This document shows, in pieces, positions 35,780 to 45,549 of a stretch of DNA of 64,000 nucleotides. The notes beneath the pieces are model-generated. The model had not been told where the DNA came from and searched no databases. It saw only the letters and a program-made list of their open reading frames with translations. A program made the position numbers and the translations under genes. The stretch lies in NCBI GenBank assembly GCA_000710935.1, contig BAYV01000010.1, positions 1 to 64,000 on the forward strand. The letters are read 5' to 3'. This DNA comes from Iodidimonas nitroreducens. GTDB taxonomy: Bacteria; Pseudomonadota; Alphaproteobacteria; Sphingomonadales; Rhodothalassiaceae. How positions within the stretch are numbered: the stretch's first letter is position 1; every line of letters starts with the position of its first letter.

Positions 35780-38700
35780 TTTCATCATCCGCTGGTCGGT
35801 CAAAAATCGCTTTGCCATGATCCTGCTTGCCTTATTGCTCACCGGCTGGGGGATCAACAGCCTGATGCGCACCCCCCTCGATGCGATCCCCGATATCTCG
35901 GATGTGCAGGTGATCATCAAAACCACCTATGCCGGACAAGCCCCGCAGGTGGTGGAGGATCAGGTGACCTATCCCCTGACCACAGCCATGCTGGCGGTGC
36001 CGGGGGCGGTGACGGTGCGGGGCTTTTCCTTTTTCAATGATTCCTTTGTTTATGTGATCTTTGAAGAAGGAACCGATCTTTATTGGGCACGGTCGCGGGT
36101 TTTGGAATATCTTTCCCAGGTGGTGCCCAATCTGCCCGACGGCGCACGCCCGGCTTTGGGCCCCGATGCCACAGGGGTTGGCTGGGTTTATCAATATGCC
36201 CTGATAGATCGCAGCGGCACCCATGATCTGGCGGCCCTTACCAGCCTGCAGAACTGGTTCTTGAAATTCGAGCTGCAAATGGTTGAGGGCGTGGCCGAAG
36301 TGGCCAGCATCGGCGGCATGGTTCGCGAATATCAGGTGGTGGTCGAACCTGATCGTTTGCGGGCGCATCAAATTCCCTTAAGCCGGGTGATCAGCGCCAT
36401 CCGCCGGGGCAATCAGGAAACCGGCGGGCGGGTGATCGAGATGGCCGAGGCCGATTATATGATCCGGGCATCGGGCTATATCGATGATCTGGATGATCTG
36501 CGCGCCATTCCCTTGGGCGTTGATGCGATGGATACGCCCATCACCCTTGCCGATGTGGCCGAAATCCGCTTCGGACCGGATCTGCGGCGCGGCATCGGAG
36601 AATTGAATGGCCAAGGCGAAGCGGTGGGCGGTGTGGTGATCATGCGCTTTGGGGAAAACGCCCTTGCCACCATCGATCGGGTGAAAGAGCGGATCAAGGC
36701 GCTGGAAGCGGGCCTGCCCGAAGGGGTCGAGATCGTTGAAACCTATGATCGATCGGATCTGATCGATCGGGCGGTAAAAACCCTGGGCACAACGCTGACC
36801 GAGGAACTGATCATCGTGGCCCTGATCTGTGCCCTGTTCCTGTTTCATCCCGGATCATCGCTGGTGATCATCATCAGCCTGCCTTTGGGGGTGCTCACCG
36901 CTTTCATCCTGATGCATATCCAAGGGATCAACGCCAATATCATGTCACTGGGCGGGATCGCCATTGCCATCGGGGCGATGGTGGATGGAGCCATCGTGAT
37001 GATCGAAAATTATCACAAACATCTGGATCGTGCCCAGAAAGGCGATCCGCGCTGGCCCATCGTGGCCCATGCCGCGGCCGAGGTAGGACCTTCGATCTTT
37101 TTCTCGCTATTGATCATCGCGCTGAGCTTTGCCCCCATTTTCGCCCTTGAAGCGCAGGAAGGGCGGTTGTTTCACCCCCTGGCCTTCACCAAAACCTATG
37201 CCATGGCGGCGGCAGCGGGCATTGCCATTACGATCTTGCCGGTTCTGATGGGGCTTTTGGTGCGAAGGCCCTATGGGAAAAAGCGGGATAATCCGGTCAG
37301 CCGCGCTGTGATCGCAGGCTATCGGCCGCTTTTGCATTTTGTTTTGCACCACCGAAAAGCAACCCTCGCTTTATGTTTTCTCGCCCTGATCAGCATCCTC
37401 ATCCCGTTCACCCGCATCGGCAATGAATTCATGCCTGCCCTTGATGAAGGTGATCTTTTATATATGCCCAGTGCTTTTCCCGCAGTTTCAGCCGGGAAAA
37501 TGGCGCAGATCGTGCAGCAAACCGATAAGCTGATCAAAAGCCTGCCCGAAGTGGCGAGCGTTTATGGCAAGGCGGGGCGGGCCACCAGCGCCACCGATCC
37601 CGCCCCCCTTTCGATGATGGAAACCACCATCAGGCTGAAACCGCGATCCGAATGGCGACCGGGATTAAGCATGAAAGACCTGATTGCCGAGCTTGATGCG
37701 CGGGTGCAGATACCGGGGCTGGTGAATGTGTGGACCATGCCCATCAAAAATCGCACGGACATGCTGGCAACCGGCATCAAAACCCCGGTGGGCATCAAGA
37801 TTTCCGGGCCTGATCTTTCGGTCATCGCGGATTTGGGCCAGCGGATCGAAACGGTAATCGCCCCCCTTCCCGGTGTGGCTTCGGTGTTTGCGGATCGGGT
37901 GGTTGGCGGGCGCTATGTGGATATGTCCATTGATCGCCAGGCCGCCGCGCGCCATGGGCTCAATATTGCGGATATTCATGATATCGTGCGATCCGCCATC
38001 GGTGGGATGACGATTGGCGAAAGCATCGAAGGCCGTGAACGCTATCCGATCAATATCCGCTATCCCCAATCCCTGCGTGATCAGATCGACCATCTGCGCC
38101 TGCTGCCCATCCTCACCGCCGATGGCGCGGATATTCCCCTTTCTGCTGTGGCAGATTTGCAAATCACCGATGGCCCGGGGATGATTCGCAGTGAAAATGC
38201 CCGGTTGAATGGCTGGGTCACCATCGATATCGCCGATTATGATCTGGGCCAATTCGTGGATGAGGCGAAAAAGGCGGTGGCCCAAAAAATCGATCTGCCC
38301 GCGGGCTATGCCCTTAAATGGTCGGGGCAATATGAATATATGGAGCGCGCACAAAAGCGCCTTTTGACCATCATTCCGCTGGTTCTGGCAATCATCGCCT
38401 TCCTGCTTTATCTCAATTTCCGGGCTTTCAGTGCTGTGGTGATGATCATGGGCACCCTGCCTTTGGCGCTGGTGGGGGGCTATTGGCTGATGTATGGGCT
38501 TGGTTATAAAATGTCGGTGGCATCGGCGGCGGGCTTTATCGCTTTGGCCGGGGTGGCGGTGGAAATCGGCGTTTTGATGATCGTCTATCTGGATCAATCC
38601 GTGGCACGGAAAAAGCTTGAAATGAGCGAGTCCGGTAAGATATTTGGCCCCAATGATCTATTGGCGGCGGTCAGCGATGGGGCCTTGCAAAGAATCCGCC

Positions 38701-38897
38701 CGATTGTGATGACGGTCGCCTCCACCATGATCGGGCTTTTCCCGGTGATGCTGGGGGATGGCACGGGGTCTGAGGTGATGCGCCGGATTGCCGCCCCCAT
38801 GATCGGCGGGCTTGGCAGTGCCTTGCTGCTGACAACGCTCTTGCTGCCGGTTGTTTATTACGAATGGAAGAAATATCTGATGGAGAGGACAAACTGA
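35772..38897 (+). CDS. cusA: CusA-like heavy-metal RND efflux pump
   Basis: A 1041-residue HME-RND proton antiporter. It has the usual two sets of six membrane helices with large periplasmic loops. GAMVDGAIVMIENYHKHL in helix 4 carries the proton-relay aspartate and resembles CusA more than CzcA, pointing to Cu(I)/Ag(I). The ATG at 35772 overlaps the cusB stop by eight bases; the frame also opens at 35748. It completes the tripartite system with CusB and CusC and works with CopA in copper export. Confidence 0.93.
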   Translation: MIDFIIRWSVKNRFAMILLALLLTGWGINSLMRTPLDAIPDISDVQVIIKTTYAGQAPQVVEDQVTYPLTTAMLAVPGAVTVRGFSFFNDSFVYVIFEEGTDLYWARSRVLEYLSQVVPNLPDGARPALGPDATGVGWVYQYALIDRSGTHDLAALTSLQNWFLKFELQMVEGVAEVASIGGMVREYQVVVEPDRLRAHQIPLSRVISAIRRGNQETGGRVIEMAEADYMIRASGYIDDLDDLRAIPLGVDAMDTPITLADVAEIRFGPDLRRGIGELNGQGEAVGGVVIMRFGENALATIDRVKERIKALEAGLPEGVEIVETYDRSDLIDRAVKTLGTTLTEELIIVALICALFLFHPGSSLVIIISLPLGVLTAFILMHIQGINANIMSLGGIAIAIGAMVDGAIVMIENYHKHLDRAQKGDPRWPIVAHAAAEVGPSIFFSLLIIALSFAPIFALEAQEGRLFHPLAFTKTYAMAAAAGIAITILPVLMGLLVRRPYGKKRDNPVSRAVIAGYRPLLHFVLHHRKATLALCFLALISILIPFTRIGNEFMPALDEGDLLYMPSAFPAVSAGKMAQIVQQTDKLIKSLPEVASVYGKAGRATSATDPAPLSMMETTIRLKPRSEWRPGLSMKDLIAELDARVQIPGLVNVWTMPIKNRTDMLATGIKTPVGIKISGPDLSVIADLGQRIETVIAPLPGVASVFADRVVGGRYVDMSIDRQAAARHGLNIADIHDIVRSAIGGMTIGESIEGRERYPINIRYPQSLRDQIDHLRLLPILTADGADIPLSAVADLQITDGPGMIRSENARLNGWVTIDIADYDLGQFVDEAKKAVAQKIDLPAGYALKWSGQYEYMERAQKRLLTIIPLVLAIIAFLLYLNFRAFSAVVMIMGTLPLALVGGYWLMYGLGYKMSVASAAGFIALAGVAVEIGVLMIVYLDQSVARKKLEMSESGKIFGPNDLLAAVSDGALQRIRPIVMTVASTMIGLFPVMLGDGTGSEVMRRIAAPMIGGLGSALLLTTLLLPVVYYEWKKYLMERTN

Positions 38898-38928
38898 GCG
38901 AAAAATATGGCTTTGTCCCTTTAATAAT

Positions 38929-38953
38929 TCTATAAGACGATGTGTTTTATAGA
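38929..38953. promoter_or_regulatory. Inverted repeat before the Rrf2 gene, candidate operator
   Basis: TCTATAA (38929-38935) and TTATAGA (38947-38953) are perfect complements 11 bases apart, about 55 bases before the regulator start. A related inverted repeat lies before sbp, so both could bind the Rrf2 protein. Confidence 0.4.
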
Positions 38954-39007
38954 GTGTTCTCGTCGTCCTGATTTTTTCTTATGGTCTAAAGAAAGCTACG
39001 CTCTAGA

Positions 39008-39478
39008 ATGATTTCGCAAAAAGCCAAATATGCCTTGCGGGCGCTGATCGAATTGGCCCGAGCCAAAGAAGGCGATGCGCAATTGATCACGGATATTGCC
39101 TCGCATCAGCGGATCCCCAAAAAATTTCTGGAACAAATCCTGCTCGATCTCAAGCATGATGGCCTTGTTTATAGTCGTCGCGGACGGAATGGCGGCTATG
39201 GTCTTTTGAAAGATCCGTGCCACATCACCTTTGGCCAGATCATGCGGATCATCGATGGCCCCATGGCCCCCTTGCCCTGTTTGAGCCGGATGGCCTATCG
39301 CCGCTGCGAAGATTGCCATGATGAAACGATCTGCGAAATCCGACGGGTTTTTTCCCGCGCCTATGATCAATCAGCCAAAATTCTCGATAGCACCACCTTG
39401 GCCGATGCCCTGATCAACCGCCCGAAAGACCTGCTCACGGATGGCGAAATCGAGAGCGCCGAGCGCGTTACCGCCTAA
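39008..39478 (+). CDS. Rrf2-family transcriptional regulator
   Basis: A 156-residue winged-helix regulator. The family-typical start is MISQKAKYALRALIELA, followed by recognition-helix sequence IPKKFLEQILLDLKHDGLVYSRRGRNGGYGL. Cysteines at 91, 100, 103 and 109 could hold an Fe-S cluster as in IscR or NsrR, although the spacing differs from IscR. Rrf2 proteins such as CymR control cysteine metabolism, and this gene directly precedes a sulfate-uptake operon. I infer that it senses sulfur status or Fe-S supply and regulates sbp-cysTWA. Confidence 0.87.
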   Translation: MISQKAKYALRALIELARAKEGDAQLITDIASHQRIPKKFLEQILLDLKHDGLVYSRRGRNGGYGLLKDPCHITFGQIMRIIDGPMAPLPCLSRMAYRRCEDCHDETICEIRRVFSRAYDQSAKILDSTTLADALINRPKDLLTDGEIESAERVTA

Positions 39479-39572
39479 TCGGCGGGCCTTGCAACGTCCA
39501 CCGCAATAAATCACATAATTAATTGTTTTTTTGTGTTTAGATGTTCTTATGCATCTACATAAAATTTTTTGA

Positions 39573-39602
39573 TTGATAATCTCTATTAATTCTGTAGAGA
39601 TT
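39573..39602 (+). promoter_or_regulatory. Candidate sbp promoter with overlapping operator
   Basis: AATCTCTA (39578-39585) and TAGAGATT (39595-39602) are perfect 8-bp complements around a 9-base AT-rich centre. TTGATA at 39573-39578 and the weak -10 TAGAGA at 39595-39600 are 16 bases apart, so a protein on the repeat would cover the promoter. The repeat resembles the one before the Rrf2 gene. Confidence 0.45.
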
Positions 39603-39632
39603 TAAAAGTAATCAAAAAACAAGGATCAACTC

Positions 39633-40679
39633 ATGTCTCTTATGCGTCATATTCTCAATCGTGGCTCTGGTCTGGCCTTGGCCATAGGCCTTGCCACAAG
39701 CCTGTCCTTGCCCACCCTCAGCACCAGCGCAATGGCCAAAGATGTGACATTGCTCAATGTTTCTTATGATCCTACGCGGGAACTCTATCGCGATTTCAAC
39801 GCGGCTTTCGCCAAATACTGGAAAGACAAAACCGGAGACGACCTATCGGTGCGGATGTCTCATGGCGGATCGGGTAAACAGGCGAGATCGGTGATCGATG
39901 GTCTGCAAGCCGATGTGGTCACTTTGGCTTTAGAAGCCGATATCAATGCCATAGCCGAAAAAACCGGCAAAATCCCTGCCGATTGGCGCGGCCAGCTTCC
40001 CAATAACAGCGCCCCTTATACCTCCACCATCGTTTTTCTGGTGCGCAAGGGTAATCCCAAAAATCTCAAAGATTGGGATGATCTGATCAGGCAGGATGTG
40101 GCCGTTATCACCCCCAATCCGAAAACATCAGGCGGGGCGCGCTGGAATTTTCTGGCCGCATGGAGTTGGGCTTTGAGGGCCTATGATGGCGATGAAACCA
40201 AAGCCCGCGCCTATGTCGGCAAGCTTTATAAAAATGTTCCCGTATTAGATACCGGCGCCCGGGGATCAACCACGACCTTTGTACGCAGAGGCATCGGCGA
40301 TGTTTTATTGGCCTGGGAAAATGAAGCCTTTCTGGCTTTAGAAGAACTTGGCCCCGATGCCTTTGAAATTATCGTGCCTTCGGTCTCGATCAAGGCCGAA
40401 CCGCCTGTGACACTGGTGGCTGGCAATGTTGATGAACGGGGCACCCGCACCGAAGGCGAAGCTTATTTGAACTATCTTTACAGCCCCATCGGTCAGCGCT
40501 TGGCGGCGAAGCATTATTATCGCCCCTATCAGCCCGAATATGCCGATCCCAAGGATTTAGAACGCTTTCCCGATCTCGATCTCGCGTCCGTTGATGATTT
40601 CGGGGGATGGCCCAAAGCCCAACCGCATTTTTTTGGCGAGGGCGGCGTTTTCGACCAAATCTATCAGCCGCAGCGTTAA
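39633..40679 (+). CDS. sbp: Sulfate/thiosulfate ABC transporter substrate-binding protein
   Basis: A 348-residue periplasmic binding protein with a signal peptide ending at AMAKD. Family hallmarks are [20 protein letters not shown] (40-59), [27 protein letters not shown] (about 74-100), a [17 protein letters not shown]-like stretch ([14 protein letters not shown]) and [25 protein letters not shown]. It delivers sulfate or thiosulfate to the CysTWA permease encoded downstream. It is the first gene of the operon, behind a candidate operator. Confidence 0.95.
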   Translation: MSLMRHILNRGSGLALAIGLATSLSLPTLSTSAMAKDVTLLNVSYDPTRELYRDFNAAFAKYWKDKTGDDLSVRMSHGGSGKQARSVIDGLQADVVTLALEADINAIAEKTGKIPADWRGQLPNNSAPYTSTIVFLVRKGNPKNLKDWDDLIRQDVAVITPNPKTSGGARWNFLAAWSWALRAYDGDETKARAYVGKLYKNVPVLDTGARGSTTTFVRRGIGDVLLAWENEAFLALEELGPDAFEIIVPSVSIKAEPPVTLVAGNVDERGTRTEGEAYLNYLYSPIGQRLAAKHYYRPYQPEYADPKDLERFPDLDLASVDDFGGWPKAQPHFFGEGGVFDQIYQPQR

Positions 40680-40711
40680 GCGGCTCCACCCACGAGCAAA
40701 TGAGATCAATC

Positions 40712-40960
40712 ATGCACAAGCACGTTTCTTCCATCACAAGGACGACCTCCCCCAATCTTCGTCTCGTTGTCAATGCCTCAGCCGCATTGCCTGCCTGTCG
40801 TTCGATGATGGGAGAAACGTGCACGGACCGGCTGCAATGGCTTGAGGAGCAGATGTCTGTTGCTCAGGCTCGTCTGGAAAGCCTGCAAAAAGAACGCAAA
40901 CAGCTTTTGCTGGCACGCTGGCGTGGTCTTGATGCCGATGGCAAAAGCCCGCTCGCCTGA
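40712..40960 (+). CDS. Small hypothetical protein with helical C-terminus
   Basis: An 82-residue protein between sbp and the porin gene. The N-terminal half is basic and serine/threonine-rich, with a CRSMMGETC segment. The C-terminal half, RLQWLEEQMSVAQARLESLQ and beyond, has heptad-like spacing that suggests a coiled coil. I do not recognise the family. ATGs at 40700 and 40712 are possible; GAGA lies about seven bases before 40712. Its position in the sulfate operon suggests co-expression, but coding status rests only on the open frame and spacing. Confidence 0.4.
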   Translation: MHKHVSSITRTTSPNLRLVVNASAALPACRSMMGETCTDRLQWLEEQMSVAQARLESLQKERKQLLLARWRGLDADGKSPLA

Positions 40961-41006
40961 TCAATCATAAAATCTGACAAAAAATCTGAAAAAATTGGAA
41001 ACGCTT

Positions 41007-42476
41007 ATGTTCCCCCATGATCAAACAGGCACGCGTCATGCCCAAAATCCATCCAAGCTGCGGCCTTCGCGCCGCCTGTCCTCTCTGGCGCTGACCACGG
41101 CCATCTCTGTACTTGGGGTGTCCTTTGCCTTTGGCGCATTGCCCGCGCAGGCCGAAGATGGAAAGCCCTTTCGGATTGATGAGATTCTCGATACACCGGA
41201 CTGGCTGACTTTAAGCGGCGAACATCGGGTACGCTATGCAACCTTACACAATCAGTTTCGTGCCAATCTTGATGAGAATGATGAAGCGCTGAGCTTTCGC
41301 ACCCTTCTGAAGGCCGAAGCCAAATTCGGCAATATCAGTTTTGTTGGTGAAATGCAGGATAGCCGCGCCGCATTGACCGATGAGAACAGTGCGATTTCCC
41401 GATCGGATGTCAATACGGTCGAGCTGTTGCAAGGCTATATGAATCTGCGTCTGGATGATGCTGTAACTCCAGGGTCGACACTGGATGTCACCATCGGGCG
41501 GCAAACCTTCGATCTGGGCAGCCGCAGATTGGTGGCAAGAAATCGGCACCGCAATGCCATTCAATCCTATACGGGCATCAGATCGCTATGGAAAGGTGCC
41601 GATAAATCCGAACTGACAACATTCTTTCTCTTGCCAATCACCACCCGCCCCAGTGATAGCGATAGCGTGAGGCGCAATGCGTCTCAATTTGATGAGGAAG
41701 ATTTCGATCTGCGCTTTTGGGGCGCATTTTACAAACGTCCTGATGTCTTCTTGGGTGCCAGTGCTGAATTTTATATTTTTGGCCTCAATGAAGATGATGA
41801 CGAGGAAAGACAGACCCGTAACCGCGAGATTTTCACTCCGGGTTTTAGATTAATTAAAGCGGATAAGCCCGGGCAGTGGGATTTCGACATTGAAAACACC
41901 CTGCAATTTGGCACAAGGCGCGCGTCAACAGCGGTGACCGACACCGAAGATCTCGATGTGTTTGCACATTTCCATCATTTCGAGATTGGCTATACATGGA
42001 AGGCCCCCTGGTCGCCGCGTCTTGATTTCGAGTTTGATTTTGCCAGCGGTGAAAGCTCCACCACCGATGGTGACGCGAATCGCTTTGATACTCTGTTCGG
42101 CCCGCGTCGTTCAGATTTCGGTCCCACTGGTATTTTTGGGATATTGGGGCGCGAAAACCTGATTTCTCCCGGCTTGAGAATATCGGCAAAGCCCAATGCC
42201 CGAACCACCGGATTCATTTCCTATCGCGCAAACTGGCTCGATGAAAATAACGACACCTTCGCGCGTTCGGGTGTTCGCGATGCCAGCGGCCAATCCGGCA
42301 GCTTTGGCGGCCATCAGATCGAGGGGCGTGTACGCTATTGGTTGCTCAAAGATTCGGTGAGACTTGAAACAGGCGCTGCCTATTTCATTGAAGGCAATTT
42401 TTTGAGAAATGCGCCTGCAGCCTCCGGCAATGGCGATCCCCTGTTTTTCTACACCGACATCACTTTACGCTTCTAA
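41007..42476 (+). CDS. Outer-membrane porin, alginate-export (AlgE-like) family
   Basis: A 489-residue beta-barrel protein. A long N-terminal leader with a hydrophobic signal ends near AQAEDG. The body has alternating beta strands with SGEHRVRYATL, VTIGRQTFDLGSRRLVARNRHRNAIQSYTGIR and a C-terminal phenylalanine in ITLRF, the barrel-assembly signal. The motif around IGRQ...GSRRLV is typical of the alginate-export superfamily, whose members include general anion or sugar porins. Inside a sulfate operon it could be an anion channel. The ATG at 41007 follows GGAAAC; the frame also opens at TTG 40995. Confidence 0.8.
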   Translation: MFPHDQTGTRHAQNPSKLRPSRRLSSLALTTAISVLGVSFAFGALPAQAEDGKPFRIDEILDTPDWLTLSGEHRVRYATLHNQFRANLDENDEALSFRTLLKAEAKFGNISFVGEMQDSRAALTDENSAISRSDVNTVELLQGYMNLRLDDAVTPGSTLDVTIGRQTFDLGSRRLVARNRHRNAIQSYTGIRSLWKGADKSELTTFFLLPITTRPSDSDSVRRNASQFDEEDFDLRFWGAFYKRPDVFLGASAEFYIFGLNEDDDEERQTRNREIFTPGFRLIKADKPGQWDFDIENTLQFGTRRASTAVTDTEDLDVFAHFHHFEIGYTWKAPWSPRLDFEFDFASGESSTTDGDANRFDTLFGPRRSDFGPTGIFGILGRENLISPGLRISAKPNARTTGFISYRANWLDENNDTFARSGVRDASGQSGSFGGHQIEGRVRYWLLKDSVRLETGAAYFIEGNFLRNAPAASGNGDPLFFYTDITLRF

Positions 42477-42487
42477 CAAAAAAATAA

Positions 42488-42529
42488 ATGGGCAGATGGA
42501 AAATCCTTGCATAAGGACCGTCTGCCCAT
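42488..42529 (+). terminator. Long hairpin between porin and cysT
   Basis: ATGGGCAGA (42488-42496) pairs with TCTGCCCAT (42521-42529), and the stem continues through a T-G and two G-C pairs. An inner stem, TCCTT with AAGGA, caps it. No T-run follows, so it may be a processing or attenuation structure that lowers cysTWA expression relative to sbp and the porin, rather than a full terminator. Confidence 0.5.
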
Positions 42530-42590
42530 CATCATATCTCGACAAAATCAATAGATATTATTGGTTAAAAGAGAACAGCCCTTTAACAAG

Positions 42591-43463
42591 ATGAAAGCCA
42601 TGCGCATGACTTTATCTGCCGCACAGTCCCAAAGCTGGTTTCGCGCCCCAAGCATCCTGCCCGGCTTTGGCCTGACCATGGGGGTCACGATTTTCTGGCT
42701 CGGCTTCATCGTGCTCATTCCATTGGGTGCCCTTCTTTTTAAAAGCGCCTCTTTGGGGTGGACAGAATTTTGGGAAATCGCCTTCAGTTCTCGCACCCTT
42801 GGGGCCTTGAAACTCAGCTTTGGCACCGCTTTTGCCGCCGCCATGGTCAATGCCGTAATGGGTTTGTTATTGGCCTTTGTGCTGGTGCGGTATCAGTTTA
42901 TCGGGAAAAGGATCATTGATGCCGCCATTGATCTGCCCTTCGCCCTGCCAACGGCGGTCGCCGGTATTGCGCTCGCCACATTGTACGGGCCAAATGGCTG
43001 GATCGGCAGCCTGCTGGCCCCATTGGGGATCAAGGTCGCCTATACGCCTTTGGGGATTACCATCGCTCTCATCTTCATCGGCCTGCCTTTCGTGGTGCGG
43101 ACCGTGCAACCGGTTTTGGAAGAAGTTGAAGTCGAACTGGAAGAAGCCGCCGCAACCTTAGGTGCGAACCGTTTTCAAACCATCACAAAAGTCATTCTCC
43201 CCACAGTTCTGCCTGCTCTTCTCACCGGCTTCGCCCTCGCCTTGGCGCGCGGCGTGGGGGAATATGGCTCGGTCATCTTCATTGCCGGCAATATCCCTTA
43301 TGTCAGTGAAATTGCGCCTCTTCTGATCGTGATCAGGCTCGAAGAATTTGACGTGCCCGCTGCCACCGTTGTTGCGGCAACCATGTTGATGATTTCATTC
43401 TCCATTCTTTTGCTTATCAATCTCATCCAAACTATTAGCCGGCGGAGATTTGGCCGTGGATAA
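42591..43463 (+). CDS. cysT: Sulfate/thiosulfate ABC permease CysT
   Basis: A 290-residue inner-membrane permease with six hydrophobic segments. The EAA-like loop [30 protein letters not shown] contacts the ATPase Cys[21 protein letters not shown] is typical of CysT (CysU). ATGs at 42591, 42600 and 42606 are possible and none has a strong ribosome-binding site. cysW overlaps its end. Confidence 0.93.
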   Translation: MKAMRMTLSAAQSQSWFRAPSILPGFGLTMGVTIFWLGFIVLIPLGALLFKSASLGWTEFWEIAFSSRTLGALKLSFGTAFAAAMVNAVMGLLLAFVLVRYQFIGKRIIDAAIDLPFALPTAVAGIALATLYGPNGWIGSLLAPLGIKVAYTPLGITIALIFIGLPFVVRTVQPVLEEVEVELEEAAATLGANRFQTITKVILPTVLPALLTGFALALARGVGEYGSVIFIAGNIPYVSEIAPLLIVIRLEEFDVPAATVVAATMLMISFSILLLINLIQTISRRRFGRG

Positions 43464-44340
43464 TCCCACCCATTATGATGGCCATCCGGGCGCAAAACTG
43501 CGCCGTGGCAGCCTGCAGGAAAGCCGCTTGGTCACCGGGCTTTTGATCGGAACCGCCCTTATTTTTCTGGCGCTCCTGCTTTTTTTACCCCTGATCATCG
43601 TTTTTACCGAAGCCCTGCGCGAAGGCTGGGGCCGGTTTTTCGAAGCCTGGGGTGAAGCCGATGCCATCGCAGCCATGAAACTGACTGTGCTGGTCGCAGC
43701 CATTTCGGTTCCCCTTAATATGGTGTTCGGGGTGTGCGCGGCATGGGCCATTGCCAAATTTGAATTCAAGGGCAAAAGCCTGCTCACCACCTTGATCGAT
43801 CTGCCTTTTTCCGTCTCTCCGGTGATTTCGGGCCTGATCTATATCCTGCTGTTCGGGGCTCAGGGGCTTTTGGGTCCATGGCTGCATCGGCATGGGATCG
43901 AGATTATTTTTGCTGTTCCGGGTATCGTTCTGGCCACCATCTTTGTCACCTTTCCTTTCGTGGCGCGGGAATTGATCCCCCTGATGCAGGAACAGGGCAC
44001 CGAAGAAGAAGAAGCGGCGATTTCCCTTGGTGCCGGGGGCTGGCAAAGCTTTTGGCTTGTCACCCTGCCCAATATCAAATGGGGCCTGCTTTATGGCGTT
44101 TTGCTGTGCAATGCCCGCGCCATGGGGGAATTTGGCGCGGTTTCCGTTGTTTCCGGCCATATTCGGGGGCTGACCAACACCCTGCCCCTCCATGTGGAGA
44201 TTCTTTATAACGAATATAATTTCATGGCGGCCTTCGCCATTGCCTCTTTGCTTGCCTTGCTGGCGCTTGTCACTTTGGGGCTGAAAACAGCCTTGGAATG
44301 GCGGCATGGGGCCGAACTGGCTGCCAATAAAACTCATTAG
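43456..44340 (+). CDS. cysW: Sulfate/thiosulfate ABC permease CysW
   Basis: A 294-residue permease partner of CysT. It has six hydrophobic segments, [20 protein letters not shown], and the EAA loop [27 protein letters not shown]. There is no ATG at the start. GTG at 43456 lies eight bases after GGAG and overlaps the cysT stop by eight bases; TTG at 43450 is the alternative. Together with CysT it forms the channel for sulfate brought by Sbp. Confidence 0.93.
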   Translation: MDNPTHYDGHPGAKLRRGSLQESRLVTGLLIGTALIFLALLLFLPLIIVFTEALREGWGRFFEAWGEADAIAAMKLTVLVAAISVPLNMVFGVCAAWAIAKFEFKGKSLLTTLIDLPFSVSPVISGLIYILLFGAQGLLGPWLHRHGIEIIFAVPGIVLATIFVTFPFVARELIPLMQEQGTEEEEAAISLGAGGWQSFWLVTLPNIKWGLLYGVLLCNARAMGEFGAVSVVSGHIRGLTNTLPLHVEILYNEYNFMAAFAIASLLALLALVTLGLKTALEWRHGAELAANKTH

Positions 44341-44349
44341 GAAGCCGAT

Positions 44350-45501
44350 ATGGATGTCAGCATCAAAAATATTCGCAAGGAATTTCAGGGTGCCATTGCC
44401 TTGAAGGATGTCAGCCTCGATATCCGCTCGGGAGAATTGATCGCCCTTTTGGGGCCATCGGGCTCGGGCAAAACCACCCTGCTCAGATTGATCGCCGGGC
44501 TGGAATTTTCCACCCGTGGTTCGATTTATTTCGGGGGCGAGGATGCCAGCGCCAAAAGCGTGCGGGATCGCCATATTGGTTTTGTTTTTCAGCATTATGC
44601 ACTGTTCAAACATATGACCGTGTTTGACAATATCGCCTTTGGCCTCAAGGTTCGGAAAAAAGCGGTGCGGCCCGATAAGATGCTGATCGCGAAAAAGGTT
44701 TATGAATTGCTTGAACTGGTGCAATTGCAGGGCCTTGAAAAGCGCTATCCATCCCAGCTTTCCGGCGGTCAGCGACAGCGTGTGGCCCTGGCCCGGGCGC
44801 TTGCCATCGATCCCACGGTTTTATTACTCGATGAACCGTTCGGGGCTTTGGATGCACAGGTCAGGAAGGATCTGCGGCGTTGGCTTCGCGCCCTTCATGC
44901 CCAAACCAAACACACCACGGTTTTTGTCACCCATGATCAGGAAGAAGCTTTGGAACTGGCTGATCGCGTGGTGGTGATGAGCGCGGGGGCCATCGAGCAG
45001 GTGGGTACCCCCAATGAGGTTTATGATCATCCGGCCACGCCTTTTGTTTATGAATTTCTCGGCTCGGCGAATGTTCTGCCCGTTCATGTGCGCGATGGGC
45101 ACATTCGCCTCGAGGGCTTTGAAACCACCATCGCCACCCATCATCCCAATGGATCGCATCAAACGCTGGTTGACGGGCGCGGCGAGCTTTTTGTCCGCCC
45201 CCATGATTTTGAGCTTTGCGATGAACGCCATCATGCCATTCCCGGTATCATTCGGATGATCCGCTCTTTCTCAGGGATGACCCGATTGGAAATTGCGGTG
45301 ACCGGGCTGGAGCGGCTGATAACTGTCGAAATGCAACGCAATCATGCCAAAGAAAGCGCAGCCTTGGCTGTGGGGGCGCGCATTCTGATCCGTCCGCGCC
45401 AATTCGGGCTTTTCCCCAGCCGCAGTGATTCCGCAGCCAAAAGCGCTGAAATCAGCCAGATCCATCCGCATCTCAGGGTGATCCAGGATGGTGCAGGCTG
45501 A
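44350..45501 (+). CDS. cysA: Sulfate/thiosulfate ABC transporter ATPase CysA
   Basis: A 383-residue ATPase. Walker A is GPSGSGKTT (35-43), the signature is [16 protein letters not shown] near 137, Walker B is [11 protein letters not shown], and the H-loop is [16 protein letters not shown]-terminal TOBE-like regulatory domain follows residue 235, with [10 protein letters not shown] region of about 25 residues beyond the usual end has no recognised role. It starts nine bases after cysW. Confidence 0.95.
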   Translation: MDVSIKNIRKEFQGAIALKDVSLDIRSGELIALLGPSGSGKTTLLRLIAGLEFSTRGSIYFGGEDASAKSVRDRHIGFVFQHYALFKHMTVFDNIAFGLKVRKKAVRPDKMLIAKKVYELLELVQLQGLEKRYPSQLSGGQRQRVALARALAIDPTVLLLDEPFGALDAQVRKDLRRWLRALHAQTKHTTVFVTHDQEEALELADRVVVMSAGAIEQVGTPNEVYDHPATPFVYEFLGSANVLPVHVRDGHIRLEGFETTIATHHPNGSHQTLVDGRGELFVRPHDFELCDERHHAIPGIIRMIRSFSGMTRLEIAVTGLERLITVEMQRNHAKESAALAVGARILIRPRQFGLFPSRSDSAAKSAEISQIHPHLRVIQDGAG

Positions 45502-45549
45502 ACCCATGAACGCGCGCATGAGGATCGAAATATAATTGATGGAGGCTTG

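Noticed and set aside
37665-38597. 310-codon minus-strand frame opposite cusA
   Set aside because: Antisense shadow of a well-conserved RND pump.
43585-44724. 379-codon minus-strand frame opposite cysW and cysA
   Set aside because: Antisense of two clear transporter genes; no start signal or domain.
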